In this document: in pieces, positions 12,882 to 26,594 of the stretch
How positions within the stretch are numbered: the stretch's first letter is position 1
Layout: every line of letters starts with the position of its first letter
Origin: Bugula neritina
Lineage: Eukaryota; Bryozoa; Gymnolaemata; Cheilostomatida; Bugulidae
Assembly: GCA_964035545.1 (NCBI GenBank)
Contig: OZ037765.1
Location: forward strand, 30,058,004-30,122,003
Direction of reading: 5' to 3'
DNA length: 64,000 nt
Made by a program: the position numbers and the translations under genes
Notes under the pieces: generated by a model
The model's input: the letters and a program-made list of their open reading frames with translations, nothing else
The model's database searches: none
What the model was told of the DNA's origin: nothing

Positions 12882-14379
12882 GGTTAGCAAAAGCAACTTC
12901 TTTCAATACACAGTGATGCGAGTAGCAGCTGGTTTTGAATGAAGCTTTATCGTCCTGAAAGCTAATAGCAACTTATATACATCAGTTGTGCAATCATGCG
13001 TGCAGGTTTCATTGGCCAATAGATTAATCCGTGACACTAGGCACGTAGATATTTATGCATGCTTGTCAACAACGAAGAAATCTAATTGGTTGATTGCAAC
13101 GTGTTGACATAAATATGCATCACGTTTGTTGGTGAAGTAGCATTATTAATAAACAATGCGCGAGTATGATTATACCATTATCTGTTATCAGCGTTTCCCC
13201 TGCAGCAATGCATGAGATCCTTTGTGTTTATGAGAATGGTATTGGAGCTCATAAGATTTAGAAATTATATTTAAACACAGTCAAGATACTACAACTAGAA
13301 GACTGAACACTGTAAGTTATAAGACTATTAGTATTGTAACATGTAATTACATTAATATTATTATTTACTCCCCTAGCTGCTAAAAATTTACTGATATGAA
13401 ACAAGTGATTATTTTTGGTACTCCAATAGAGAATTTGATTTTTATTGCAAGGATCTAGAATTGCAACTGTTAAAGTTGTCTTTTTGTGTTTAAACACTTC
13501 TCAATATATTTTAAAATATCAAAGTTAGTTGGAGCAGAATAATATATTATTTATTTATAGGCTACTGGCATAACCCCGACAAGAGGTAAGTATTTTGGTC
13601 TGTTTTATACACTACTAAAAATATTGTATGCGATTATTTTAATGCCTTATTTTAATCAATCTTCCATTAAATACTTTATAGTATTCAGCTCAATTTATAA
13701 AAAAAAAACAAATTTGGAGCACTTGTTTATCGAACTATTGCAAGGATCAGAAAGAAGCTCATACAATTGACACATCGAACCAGATAAGCTTGGTTATAAT
13801 CAAACAGGAGATCACAAAAGATATATAATCAAAATAACTAAATCAAAATGAATGGTAAATAGTCGATTTTATTATTAATCAGCATAGTATTATAATAATT
13901 TTATTATTATGAATTGAAAAAGTTCCTTACTGCTTACAGCCAGTATTTTCAATATAACATATTTAAAAATGAGTATCTCAACAAGACTTTGACAAAAACC
14001 TCACAAAAAATAAAATTTGCTATATTAAAGAATCTGCAACAGTAAAAATACCTAATATAGGCATAATACAGTATAAAAAAATTATGTGTTTCTACACAAA
14101 GTTTCACTAAATGGAATGGAATAACAAAGCCAGCAACACATGGAGAAACACGTGCCAAAGCTGTTGAATGCTTGAGATTGTTGAAGCACCAGAAAGAGAA
14201 ACACAGGTATTATAATTAACAGTACAAAGTATAAGGGTGATGAGATTACAATGTTGGATGTCATGAGTAATTGCAAAGCAGCCTGTAACGTGGACTGGGG
14301 TGTAAACACTGTCTAAGGTCAACTAACAAGTATAAATCTGCAAATTGTTATTCCACATGCTAAAAATATTGTCATTAGT
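12882..14379. other. Intergenic region between the two PEPCK genes
   Basis: About 1.5 kb holding the promoter and 5' UTR of copy 1 (right of 12,881) and the 3' UTR of copy 2 (left of 14,380). No other coding exon is convincing. The short frames near 14,082-14,322 lack family similarity. Confidence 0.7.
12972..13090 (-). promoter_or_regulatory. Putative TATA/CCAAT promoter of PEPCK copy 1
   Basis: On the minus strand TATATAA lies at 12,979-12,973, about 92 bp before the ATG. A CCAAT pentamer lies about 32 bp further upstream (13,015-13,011), inside the palindromic ATTGGCCAAT, and a second CCAAT lies at 13,089-13,085. The same spacing recurs in copy 2. The transcription start is not visible. 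Confidence 0.5.
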
Positions 14380-17300
14380 TCACATGCTCTCAGTTCTATC
14401 CTGGAGATTCAAAAGCTCCTCCCACATTTCTCGAGGTAGATCTTCATTTACCTGTTCTTTAAAATATTTATCTATTTTATTACACTCATCTTTCCAGAAC
14501 TCGGGTGATAGACTAAACAACTCCTTCATGTCAATATCACCCAAACCTTCCACATTCAAAGACCCAGGCTTAGGAATAAGTCCGATGGGAGATTTCGTGG
14601 CCACATCTTTATCTCCAACTCTTTCTAGGATCCATTCTAACACTCTCACATTGTCTCCAAATCCTGGCCACAAAAAGTCTCCTTGATTGTTGGTACGAAA
14701 CCAATTTACATGGAAAACCTTAGGAGTCTTGACATCTTTACGTTCTCCAAAACTCAGCCAGTGTTTAATATAATCTCCAAAATTGTAGCCGAAGAAAGGT
14801 CTCATTGCAAATGGATCGTGCTTTATCATCTTTTTCTTTCCTGAAAACATTTGTGATGAAATTAGCTTTCTAAACAAAGCAATTAAATTCAATTTAAATA
14901 AATATTAATCTTGATTCCAGCCAACAGTTAAACAATAAAAATATATTGTTGAGTAATTTTATTAATTAAAAAGTTGTCAAACTAATTCATTGAAATTGAT
15001 TTCATTAATTGAATATATTTTAAAATTGCCAAATTACTTCATATAACTATATTGATTATCAATTTCATCTACACATGAAAGTACAGCGTGAACTACTTTA
15101 ACTGATGTTCTGGATGGAAAATTCACACAGTAAATCGCTGTGTAACATTAAATAAACTTATAAACAAACACCAAAACTGTCTAGTGGTAGCAAAAATAAA
15201 TATCAAAAAATATATTTATTTGAAAACATCTTATGGAATTAGTATTTATTGTGTGAAAACAAAAAAATTGTGGTGCTTGCAAGCAAAGTTAACAAAGTGA
15301 GTGCAAAGACAAATTTTGCAGATTTTTAGTTTACATTATTTCAGAAAGGCAAAATTAAAAATCAACTGAAAAAAGATGGAAAACAAATTGTTTACAGTAA
15401 AACTGACTCACCGCCAGCTTTATCTGCTGCCGTAGTTTCTGATCTCATAGCAGCTCCAACAAACACTCCATGCTGCCAGTTGAAGGACTCATATACTAGA
15501 GGGACACCCTTGGGACGTCTCCCACCAAATATAATAGCATCGATAGGAACACCAGCACTGTCTTCCCATGCTGGGTCCATAATAGGGCATTGGGCTGCTG
15601 GAGCACAGAATCTATAAATATTAAGTATAGATTTGTTAATTATCAAATATGTGGTAGATTTCATGATGAAGCTGTAAACAATAGAATTTCAGTAGCAAGT
15701 TTAGCTATCATCAATTATAAGTAAAATAGAAATAGGCAAGTGGTTTTGAATTAATTTTTTTGTAAAAATATAAAGGAATTTGATGAAAAACCATTCTATT
15801 ACACATATTATTATGAAATACATTGAAAGGCACATCAAAATATTGAAATAAACTAAAATAAAAAAATATTAAATAACAATTTTGGTGCTCAAATTTACAT
15901 ATAAACAAGGTGAAAATTTCCAGATTAGGGTTTATTAGCTTGTGGCTACAAGACTGATTAATAAGGCAACTCCTACTATGTAGTGGGAACATGTGAACAG
16001 CTAAATGTTGGTCTGTCTTACATATTATGTTGGTGTATTAACAACCGGACATAACAGAGCTAATCTAAATATTACTAAACTAGATTGCATTTTGGACAAA
16101 ATCACAAAGTAAACTTGAGATTATATTAAATTGATGCTTTACAGTGGATCCAAATTTTAGAAAAAATTTCTAATTCATGAAAACACATATATTAAATTAG
16201 ACAGCCTAGAAGGAAACATGCAATTGTATTTTTGTATATTATATAATCGGTAAACCTGTTATTTTCAATATAAAGTTTGCTCTTGTGTATAAAAAACACA
16301 AGGTAACAGGAGTTGTCTTCACATATATAATGTTCATTAAATAAAATGTATAGACGTTTACACCTCAAAAACCTGTAACCTTTAAAAAATTACAAAATCA
16401 AATTCTTACAATAAATTTTTAATTCAATTACCTGGCATTAGGGTGTGCAGCAGGATTTTTCTCATCTCCTGGCTGCCAGTTTTCTTCTCCCTTCCATGAG
16501 GTGATAGTAGCTCCGGGAGAAACTGCGTCATCATCTATTCCTTTCCAGTAAACCCCACCATCACTGGTTTTAGCCACATTTGTAAACACTGTGTTTGACT
16601 GAACAAGCTTCATTGCTATTGGGTTAGTGGCCATGGAAGTCCCTAGAGAAACATCATAATGATAAGAAAATACCACCAAAGAGGTTTTTGCTAACAGAAT
16701 TGGCCAGGACAGCATAACTTTTCGCATGAAACTCAGTTCCAATAATAGCAACAAGACATCCTAATTCGTAGCACCAACTCGGGGCTTCCCCGCTGCTTCC
16801 TGAGATATTACATATTAGTGAGCAAAGAGTGGAGCCGTATTAACTGTTGAATTCAAATGTTCAAACAATACATTTCTATAAACTAACCTGGGGCAACTCC
16901 GAAAAATCCTGCTTCTGGATTGATAGCTCGGAGTTGTCCTTCAGAGTCGAATCTCATCCAAGCAATATCATCACCAACACACTCGATCTTGTAACCTGGC
17001 AATGACGGTGTCATCATGGCTAGGTTAGTCTTTCCACAGGCACTGGGGAATGCAGCTGCTATGTACTTTTTAACTCCTTGTGGGTTGGTGATCCCCAGGA
17101 TCTGAAGTAAACAACAAATATGCATTTATATAAAAGGAAATGTTCTGTTAAAATATTCTGGTGATCAAAGTTCACATCAACTTACCAGGATCTTGCATGC
17201 TAAATTTAGACATGTGGTTTTTTGCAACTTGTTACAAAAACAAGAATGCACCAGATTATAAGCAAAATGAATTTGGGTACAGATATTCCTCGAATCTTGA

Positions 17301-20300
17301 CAACCTACCAGCATGTGCTCTGCCAGCCAGCCCTCTCTCTGGGCCAGAATACTACCGAGGCGAAGAGCAAAGCACTTTTTACCCAGCAGAGAATTTCCAC
17401 CGTAACCACTTCCAAATGATGCAATCTCATTCTTGTCAGGTATATGAGCAACCATGATCTCATCAGGTTTACATGGCCAGTTGTTCACCAGAGGTTCTAT
17501 AATGGTATTCACCAGGCATGATGTAGAAATCAAACTGATATTTATGAAACCTAAATTAAATCCTGCCAAAATTAAGGTAAATAAATTTGTTACCAAGCAA
17601 GGAAGTTTTCACAATTTTTCCAAACAATGAAATTTCATTTGTTGATTAAAGGGACTACCATGCACTAGCACTCTCACCCAAGCTCAATGATTCACCTTGG
17701 TTTTAAATATATGCGTTCTCCATTTCATTTATAATGATTGCCTTGAAGTAAATGCCATACTGTTATTGTACCCAAGCAAAGTAAACAAGCAATATTGTTA
17801 CTTATTTGAGTGTAGATATTTCAATTTTTTATATTTACACAGTTACATGCTCCATAAAAAGAATGCGAATGAAAACATACACTGCATAAATTTTGTTCCA
17901 ACAACATATGAAGTTATTTTTCAAAAAAGAAATAAACATTTTTGTGAAATTTTCTTAGTAGCAAATAGCTAGTAACTTAGTAAAGATGTATTTAAATAAA
18001 TTCAATTGAAAATTTTCACCTGACTAATGTCCATCGAAGCATATTTCAAAGCTGACAAAAAGAAAATAATTTTCCATAAAATGAGGTGACAACACACCAA
18101 CCTCTGATTTGCCAACCACACACGCCCCTCCCCCAGGCGTGACAAGAAAAAAAACACTGATTAACCAAACACAATACAACTTTTCTGTTTATTGATTTCA
18201 ACTCATAATTGAATGGAAATTCTAGCTAACCAACTGAGTTGCATAACCAGATGAGCATGAGTGCTGACTACCTATGATGTCCTTAAAGTATGTGTCAATA
18301 AGCCTGAATAGAGTCAAATTTAAAATAAATCAGTGACCAATACAATGCAATACAAAACATAAAACCTACTAGAATGTTGGTGGTTTGGTGCTCTTGTTTT
18401 ACCAAAACCTTTCTTCTACACCCCTACAACTAATTTATTGCTAACAACTCATGATGTTGTCAACTGAATTGTGCAAGTAGGGATATTCAGTACAAGTTCA
18501 TGTTGAACATTGCCCAATTAGTCTTTGGTTACGGAAACAAAACACACTCAGTCATGTTCTACTAATCAATTGTTTTATGCAATATTTATAGTGGAGTGAA
18601 TCAAGAGACCACATTTTTGCCATGTCACACTTTTGAAAGCTGCTTTCTTTCAGCAACTGTAAACACTTTCTAGCTGTGCTCTAGCATGGGATTGGATGCT
18701 GCGCTAGCTAGGACAGTGAATTACGCCAACCAGAGTTATTAGTTTGTAAAAAAAATTATGCAAAATGTTTACAACCCTTCAGCGATGTCAGTATAGTTTA
18801 AGGTAAAGTGCAGCTTAAAAGTAACGCAACTGATTTATTGACGTTTTCAAAAATTATCGTCACTTGTGTAGATAAAAACACAGTATGAATATGCAAGAAA
18901 ATTAGTCAAGTGATTCAAGAGCTAAAGTAAGTTGCTTACTATCGAGAGGTAGAGGCCGGCCCACAGAGTGTAAAGCTTTTACAAATTCACTGTCCCCGAG
19001 TGTCTGGAGTACGTTTGCACCCATCCTAGTCATAATTCTCATACTAGCCACTACGTATGCGGAGTCGGTTAACTCTACCCCAATCTTCGACAATGGTGAG
19101 CCAACTGGGCCCATGCTAAATGGTACCACGTACATTGTCCGTCCTAAAACAGCATAAGAAATTAAAAGTATGTAACATGACAGCTTTGAAAACTGCTACA
19201 AGCCGTGTCTTGTACATGCCTGTTGCAATATATTCATCCATGCTATATAAAGACAAACTAGTTATGCTGAAAATGTAGAAGATCAATTGGATAGATGATG
19301 TGAAAATATTTGGTCATCTTCAACAGTGATTTGTCATAACTTGGGCCTTACCACATTGCATCATTTCGTCAATTAGGCCTTGATTAAAAACTATTCATTT
19401 CATAGTTACAAAATCATTCATACTATTATATTATAGACTTGATGAGTGGAAAGTCAAATATGCTTTACAAACCTTTCATACAACCAGGAAATCTTTTATC
19501 AAACTCTGTTTGAAATTCTTTAGGCGACTTCCATATTGCCAGTTCCCCCTTAGCTTCATTAATAGTAGTTGGAGTCGTCTGCTTTTTGCCCTCGGTCACA
19601 ATGAATGTCTCTTCCTCAACCCTAGCTACATCTCCAGGATCAGTTAAGGCCAGCCAACTATAACAGACACATTACATTAGTAAGAACATACACTCTAGCT
19701 GACCACAAATACAATACATTCAACCACAAATACAATACATTCTACTACAGATACAATACATTTTAATAATTTTTACCAAGGAAAAGTTACAATCGTATAA
19801 ACTTCAAGACTGCCTACGTCCATCAGAAGATTTCTGGTGAATCATCACACCATCATTTTCCAAATTAATTATTATGAATTATGAATGATAGACAAATTTA
19901 TTTATAATAATTAAAACATGATAGAGAGGTTGAGGACATACCAGTTGTCATATTTAGGTAGAGATTGTATCATGTGACTTTCAAGTAGAGTGTCTATCAT
20001 CTGCTGATTCTCAGCATCAGACCCATCACAGATGTACACATTGTCAGGCTGACATATTGCTGCCTTCTCCTCTATAAAACTGCGTACTTTAGGAGCAAGA
20101 CTGCTCAGACTGCCTTTTACAACCGTGTACAGCCTCTTCTGCTGTACTGATACTGAGTTCAAAGGTGATGCATTGATTCTAAAACAATCGTACAGTAAAT
20201 TAACATAAACATAAAAATAGTGTTAATGAGGTTTTTAAATGACAATATTTCCTTCAAATTTCTCAGTTATCAAGAGAAAACACCAAAAATCAACAGCCTT

Positions 20301-20523
20301 GTATAGTTAACCTATTTCATTAGCAACCAAGTTATAGATCAAACACAGTTGCCAAAGTCAAAGTGAAAAATTAATCAACACTTTTATACTGGGAAACTGT
20401 ATATTAAGTTAGTTTATAACCACAGTGAGTTTACGCAGTAACAGCACTAAATCTTAGAGTATGATAACTTTCAAAATTGAAAATATTCTGAAAGCTTATA
20501 TCAAACCTTTCAGTGATAACCAT
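14380..20523 (-). CDS. Phosphoenolpyruvate carboxykinase (GTP), tandem copy 2
   Basis: Second complete gene for the GTP-dependent gluconeogenic enzyme. Nine exons: 20523-20507, 20178-19942, 19657-19473, 19143-18940, 17496-17309, 17101-16888, 16642-16432, 15611-15412 and 14840-14380 (stop TGA at 14,382-14,380), 638 codons. Every junction has the same phase as copy 1, and exons 1, 3, 4, 5, 6, 7 and 8 have the same lengths, so the pair arose by duplication of an intron-bearing gene. The P-loop [24 protein letters not shown] and AAMRSE are intact, so activity is expected. The N-terminus (MVITER, then INASPLNSV) differs from copy 1, and exon 3 has WKS where copy 1 has WMS in a conserved stretch. 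Exons 3, 4 and 9 differ clearly between copies, while 2 and 5-8 are nearly identical. Cytosolic by lack of an evident presequence. Confidence 0.93.
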
Positions 20524-20627
20524 TTCTGAAGGTAGGAGAATAAAGTCAGATAATAAAAATTATTGATGCAGCAATTGCACTACTTTCAACAATCAATAAA
20601 TAATATAGCACCACACCAGTGGGCTCA

Positions 20628-20712
20628 TATTATATACGATTTGCTGACTGCATACACTGCATTCTATTGGTTGAAAAAAAGGTGTGAGTACATCTCTTTG
20701 CTTTCATTGGCT
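20628..20712 (-). promoter_or_regulatory. Putative TATA/CCAAT promoter of PEPCK copy 2
   Basis: On the minus strand TATATAA lies at 20,636-20,630, about 107 bp before the ATG. A CCAAT lies about 30 bp upstream (20,670-20,666) and a second at 20,710-20,706. The layout matches copy 1, which raises confidence that both are real core promoters. Confidence 0.55.
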
Positions 20713-21412
20713 GGAATGTAGGCAACATATGGGTCCATTGCATGACAAACGCACTCAGTTGCCTAGTGGAAAGTTCCCCGTATAAATATTAATGCACTGT
20801 AAACGCATGGTCGCTTGCATTGCATCATATTATTTTACTTTTGTAACTTGTTTTGAACGCGAAGGGTGTGATGGAGGTGTGTCGCTAACCGAGCACCGCT
20901 ATTGGCTGCAGGCTAATCACGATTCCGTTGTCAACGCTCTGACTATAACGAAATCATTCTGCAATACAGCTCCATTGCCTGTTAATCCGGGTTAACAAAT
21001 ATTATTGCAATTCAGCCATTGTTATGGGTCAAGTAGAATCATACTATCCCAGCAACTGTTGTTGCAAATATTGCTACTGCCAAATTTTCTATTTGGGTAT
21101 CCAGTTTATTGAATAACTCCAGCACTTAGATGGCTTGCCCTCAGCAAACAAACTAACTGGCATTTTTCACCCAATATTACTGCGCACACTGAAACTGTAT
21201 ATAATATTTTTCAAATGCAAGGTAGTAGTGCTTGGAGAGTCAATAGTATAATAACAAGATCCAACAGTCAGTGATGTTGGCATACAACTCATAAGTAGCT
21301 CAGCAATGGTGGTTATAAAGAGTAATCGAAGTCAGGCCTAGTTTATTAAAATCATACAATTTTTATTCCGAAAGTTGCAAAACTTAAAGCAGAAATGAAA
21401 AAATGTCACAGT

Positions 21413-21450
21413 CAGTCAGTTGATTAGTCCGTCAGTCAGTCAGTCAGTCA
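21413..21450. repeat. (GTCA)n microsatellite
   Basis: Tetranucleotide run of GTCA, interrupted once by a GATTAGTCC segment, in intergenic sequence. Confidence 0.85.
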
Positions 21451-24400
21451 ACAAGTAACATGGAAGGAGAGGGAATTCTCTGAAACAATAAAAATTTCAC
21501 AGAGCTTCCCTAAATTCCAGCAGGATGCAAATTCCTTGTCCAAATTAATCAAATGAAGAAACACAGTTGCAATATTCACTCTAGCTAACTACATCCTAGA
21601 GTGCCTAAAAAATGCATCACTGAAGAGTTAATGAGAACACTAAACCAACTAGCCTTTTTATTGAAGTTTCAGGAATTCTCACGTCCACAAACTTGAAATT
21701 ATGTCCATCAGTTTGTCACATTTACCATTGATTGAAAAAGCTTGATGGAACAAGCTGATTTATGAAATGAGTTTCAGAATCATTGGAGTTGGAATATTAT
21801 TGCATTAGAGATGACAACTCCTCTGCGTGTATTTTTTTTAATAGAGAGGGCAAATATATAATAGATGTTTTTAATTCAAAGCCTTCAGTCTTTGTTTACT
21901 TTGTACACTGTGAGTTCAGATTGCAAGCTATATGCTATACAAACAGCCCTTGGCTCAATTAAACTATTGAACTCTATTTTCATATCCATAAATTTATCAG
22001 ATTTACTAAGAATTAAGACTTTGACCAAAGGACAAATAACTCCAAGAAAGAGTTACTAGGATCTATGAATGTAGCCCGAAGGAGCAGAATTTAGTACTTT
22101 TACACAACACCAACATGATTATATTCACAAGCAAAGTCATTTGATATAAGTTGGTAAAATTGTTGTTTTTTATTCTAATCAGCAAGATTTTTGCAAACCT
22201 CTAAAATTAGGCATCAGCATTATTTTGAGAGTAACATTTCAAATAAATTAAATGCAACATTGAATAATATTTTTGAAATCAAATTAAAAGATTCAAGAAA
22301 CTATGAAAACAAAAAAATCAAATTTTTGTCTGGAAACTCCTAGAACTAACCTCGGAAGCTTTGTATGATTACATGAGTATAGCAAAGACCTCCTACAACA
22401 GAGCTAATCAATCTTACTTCCTTTATAAAAAAAAACGAAGTACCCCTCCCGTATAAAAGTTATATATCTAGCAAAAAGGCTATTATATGAATCTAGCAAC
22501 TATACTAGTGATCATAGGTAAATTTACTGAATAGACGGTGCGTATTAATATCTTACAGACATCTCCATTAAGTGGTATATGCTAGGTACCTTCAACACAA
22601 TACTGCAGAAATATCTGTGCTAAATTTAACATTTGCATTACTAGCAGGTATAAAAACCGCACATGCTGTCAAGAGTTAATTATAGAAGCTGTTAGCTGAA
22701 AGGTAATTATGCAACCTGTAGCCAGCTATATAAAAGAATAGTACTGACTGCAAATCAATAGCAGTAATTTGAATCAAGACCTCATTCCTTAAACGGTATG
22801 AATAGGGCTGCAAATCTTGAAGAAGCATAAGCACAATATTTTACAGTGGTGATGGTAGCTACAGAACTGAAGGCAATGATTAAGTAGCACCTAGTACTTG
22901 TTTACCTACTAGCCTACTAAATTTAGCTAGATGGTTTCCTATAATGGCTCAAGCAAATAATTATATGATATCTATATGCATGGTTTTGTTATTTAAGTCA
23001 CGTGACAGCTCAAGTAGAATGAAAATTAACGCTAGCAACTATTGCATAGGGCCATCACTGTTCCAAGTGATGAATTGGTAGCTAAATTCAGACTTAACAA
23101 GAAAACTATTTATAGGTGAACTTTAAACCTTTTTGTTATTGCAATTACAAACTTCATGTATGAATGAAACAATATATAACTGTCCTAGAAAGCAGGATTT
23201 CTATTACATATGTTGCCCTGCAGTAGACCGGTAAGAAATCACCTACAATAGAGTATGAAAAGTAATAAAGTTCATTGGGCTATTACAATGCTAAGTCGAT
23301 AGCATGCTGTTCAGATTAGTTTTTACTCAGTCTGAGTGATGGAGTTTAATTCATCAAATATTTGGCTTAGTCTACGGGTCTGTTTACCCCCCCCTCCTTC
23401 TGTATACGGTGACAGTTCACATTACTTCAAGCATTTTGGGCCTACTTTGTTCTTGAGGATATTGAAAATTCAACTATTCACAAATAAAGCTTACTATGTA
23501 TATGGCATTATATGACACTGAAATACTTGGATAATAGGTTTTATTTATTTTTATCAGTAGTTTTTAAATTAATCTAAATTATTGTTGGCACTTTGGGGTA
23601 CAGAATAATGCTATAAGAGTTGCCCCACCTTTCCCTTGCAAGTAGTTCTAATGTTCACATTCATCAATATATAAGCTCATATTTTATGTCCAATTTTAGT
23701 TTACTGCATTTCTTACATGCATATCTGTATATTTGTCTGGAATTCAGGTTGAAGTTATAAATTGAACACTTGTAGTAGAAAAGATCACAAGAGCAGAATC
23801 ACAGTCTTTTATAGTGTTATCAGATATTTTTGTAAGACTAAGAAGTTGTCCACTTTCGAAATAAAGAATTCTCCTCCATAGCTAATTAAAAACTATACCT
23901 CAAAGCTATAGAAAGTCAATAATCTCGGCACCTAACGGAGACCAGGACAAGTTTTGGAACTATAAAATATAATTGCTATCTTGTTATAATGCTATCAACA
24001 CTATCTCATCTGTAGAAAATGAAGTAAATTTTCCGCAAGGTTAGATGCTGCGGGTGGGGCTAGAATGGAAAATTACCAACTTGGTTTGTTGACTGCTCTA
24101 AACAAGGTGACAGGTCTTAAGGTGCTTCCACATGCAAGTATCTCATTCATCATTTGTCAGACGTGGCATGAATAAAATAATGCTTGCTGTGATTTTTTTG
24201 CAGAAAGAAATTAATTAGTACAAAGTCCATTGCTCTAATGACGTCACCTGGCTAGCTCAAGGAGTAGCCATGGCTATGAAACAATAAATTCAGCCTTGAC
24301 CTTACAGATAGAACAAGAATGCTTCATAACTATACCAGTACATAATTTGTACTTCAAGAACCGCCCATTGCTTGTGAGATTTACATCCTAGCTTCAGCCA

Positions 24401-24522
24401 CTGTTAAATCATGAACATTACTAGCAGTAGTAACAGCGCACTGTCTGTATAGTTTATAACTGTAATGAAGACAAAGGACTAACAAAAGAGCATGAATAGA
24501 ATAAGCTAGTGTTTTCATTTTT

Positions 24523-26594
24523 CTATGCAGTATATTTGGCTGGTTTACTTCGTTGATTAAATTGACCACAATAAGGAGAATGCAAGCATAGGGTGCCCCA
24601 TGAGAGCAAACGGTGCAATTTTTTCAGACTACAGAATTGGAATAAAACACTTGAATAATCATAGGAAAAGTTTGCAGGCCAGATGCCAAGAAAAACATGT
24701 GTGGAATGATCTCAATGCCAAAATTAATATACTGGTACACTTGGCAATGAACTTTTAGCCATTGTTTAGGTGGGAGAACTAACTTGAGGTTTTTAGAGAA
24801 GTAGAAATAAACGATTACCAACCGGCAGAAACAATAATTAACATATTATGTAAATTTGGCAGGTTACTGATTAGTAGTAGTGCTGTAGTTTGCTAAGTGC
24901 CGGTAACTTCTTGAAACAAGGCTTAGCCTAGCAATCCTCCTGTTGTCCTGATATGCTAGAGCTGCTGGTGTAGAAAATGTAGACCAAACCCTTTGGCCTT
25001 TATTGCACCAGCTAAATCCCAATTCATAACCAATATGATAGTGCATGCGGATTTGGCAGCCCATAATTGAAAAACTGAATAAAATTTGTTCTTACACAAT
25101 TAGCAACAGACCAGCTAAAAAAAGCTATTCCATGCGGTGGTATAACAATAGGTAATAATGGAACTCCTCACAAAAGCAACTCAATGTTTTTTGTATAATC
25201 AGAATAAACGTAAAGTAAAACTCAAGATTTTTAGATGAACTATTCCTGCAAGCCTCCGAGGTTGAATGGCTTTACAGTATTATATTTCAGACATCTAGAT
25301 TTACAGTCAATATTTTTAAATGTTAGCAGAAATATCAACAGGAATTGACTATGACTTCTTTGGCCATTCTTTGGATATAGGCCAAAGAAATAAAAAACAA
25401 GAAACATTCATTTAGTAGTTGAAAAGGCATTTAGAATTGCAATATGCAACACCAGCTTTTCATTCTATATCAAAATAAATTTTAAAATATTTCAAAATTC
25501 TGAGACTAAGCATACTTACTTGTTGCTAAATACAACTAAAATCAAATAAATAAAATTACTAGTCACCTTATACTGTCAGTCATAATCAGGGTCACAGTGA
25601 TAGCTCTAATAATATGGTGATATCACTTTTATAGTCAATTTGGACAATGAGTTTAGCATAACAAATCAAAATATTGTAAAATTTGTATCATCTTACAATT
25701 TAGCAAGCATTGTTGGACGTGAAATTTTACACATATTTTGTATATATACAAATTCTCAGTTTTATAGTCATACTCATACTGATATTCATATTTATACCAG
25801 CTTTTACTGGCACCAGTAAACTGGACTGTATGTTGACCAGCGGTCAACGTAATGCCAGTCTCAGTGACTGTGATTCAACATTATTCACTGGCACAGATAA
25901 CAATGCTGATACTGAGTTGATGTAAACGTTGCAGTAAAACCAATTTATTAAAGGTGCCAGTGTGTGTTACTGTGTAAAAAGTATCTTGTAGCTATAATCT
26001 TCCTTTCAACAAATCAACTCTAAGCAAGTTATTTGAAATTGATTTAAAATTTTATTAAATGTTGGTGACTATGAGAACTAGTCTAGTGAGAGTATATTTA
26101 GTATTTACTACTAAAAATATTAAACTCACAGTCACAGTAATATTCATACTATCAGCATCACTGTCATTAATAATTAATAACTGTCAAGTAAACGAAGCTT
26201 AAGTATGACAATAAGTTATTAACTTTGAGCAACAGCATTACTATCACTACGAGTATGAGTATCAACTCTTTCACTTCCACGTGACAGTATTAGTATAACT
26301 ATAACTATAAGGACTTCCATTTATTTTTAATGAATACTGTAACAATACTGTATTTAATGAATACTGTCACAAGAACGTAAGACCGGTGTCAAATAGTATT
26401 CCTATAAACAAAAATAAGTAAGTAAAAACATTTACTTTTAGCATTTAACCATACCTTGCTATAAGGCCCAAACACGTAGGGGTTGCTTGCCTACTAGTAC
26501 TTGTAGTACTTCTACACGCGCTTGCAAAGCTGTTGCACTGAAAAAGTGCCCAAGTCTTGCACCTCGAAACACCAGCTAAGAATCTGACAACCAT
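24523..26594 (-). CDS. Speculative three-exon small gene with mitochondrial-type N-terminus
   Basis: Not recognised. A chain of exons 26594-26455, 25011-24868 and 24628-24523 joins with GT-AG sites and consistent phases into 130 codons ending at TAG (24,525-24,523). The first exon begins MVVRFLAGVSRCK and continues with Arg, Ser and Thr, almost no acidic residues and hydrophobic patches, the composition of a mitochondrial import presequence. Exon 2 is again Arg/Ser/Thr-rich. The first exon lies in locally CpG-richer sequence with an open frame upstream, which fits a promoter region. Against it: no domain is recognised, the sites were picked by eye, and open chains of this size can arise by chance. 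Treat as a hypothesis. Confidence 0.22.

Larger units (their letters stand above)
20524..24522. other. Long non-coding interval upstream of PEPCK copy 2
   Basis: AT-rich sequence with the PEPCK copy 2 promoter at its left end. No frame shows family similarity. A (GTCA)n run lies at about 21,413-21,450. The plus-strand frames at 20,792-20,995 and 21,865-22,059 have no support beyond being open. Confidence 0.65.

Noticed and set aside
13555-13590. Exon-like block flanked by TTATAG and GTAAG (about 25 nt)
   Set aside because: No neighbouring exons with matching phase and no gene to which it belongs.
25832-25848. Short palindrome GTTGACC-AGC-GGTCAAC
   Set aside because: Seven-base arms are expected by chance at this scale; no further context.
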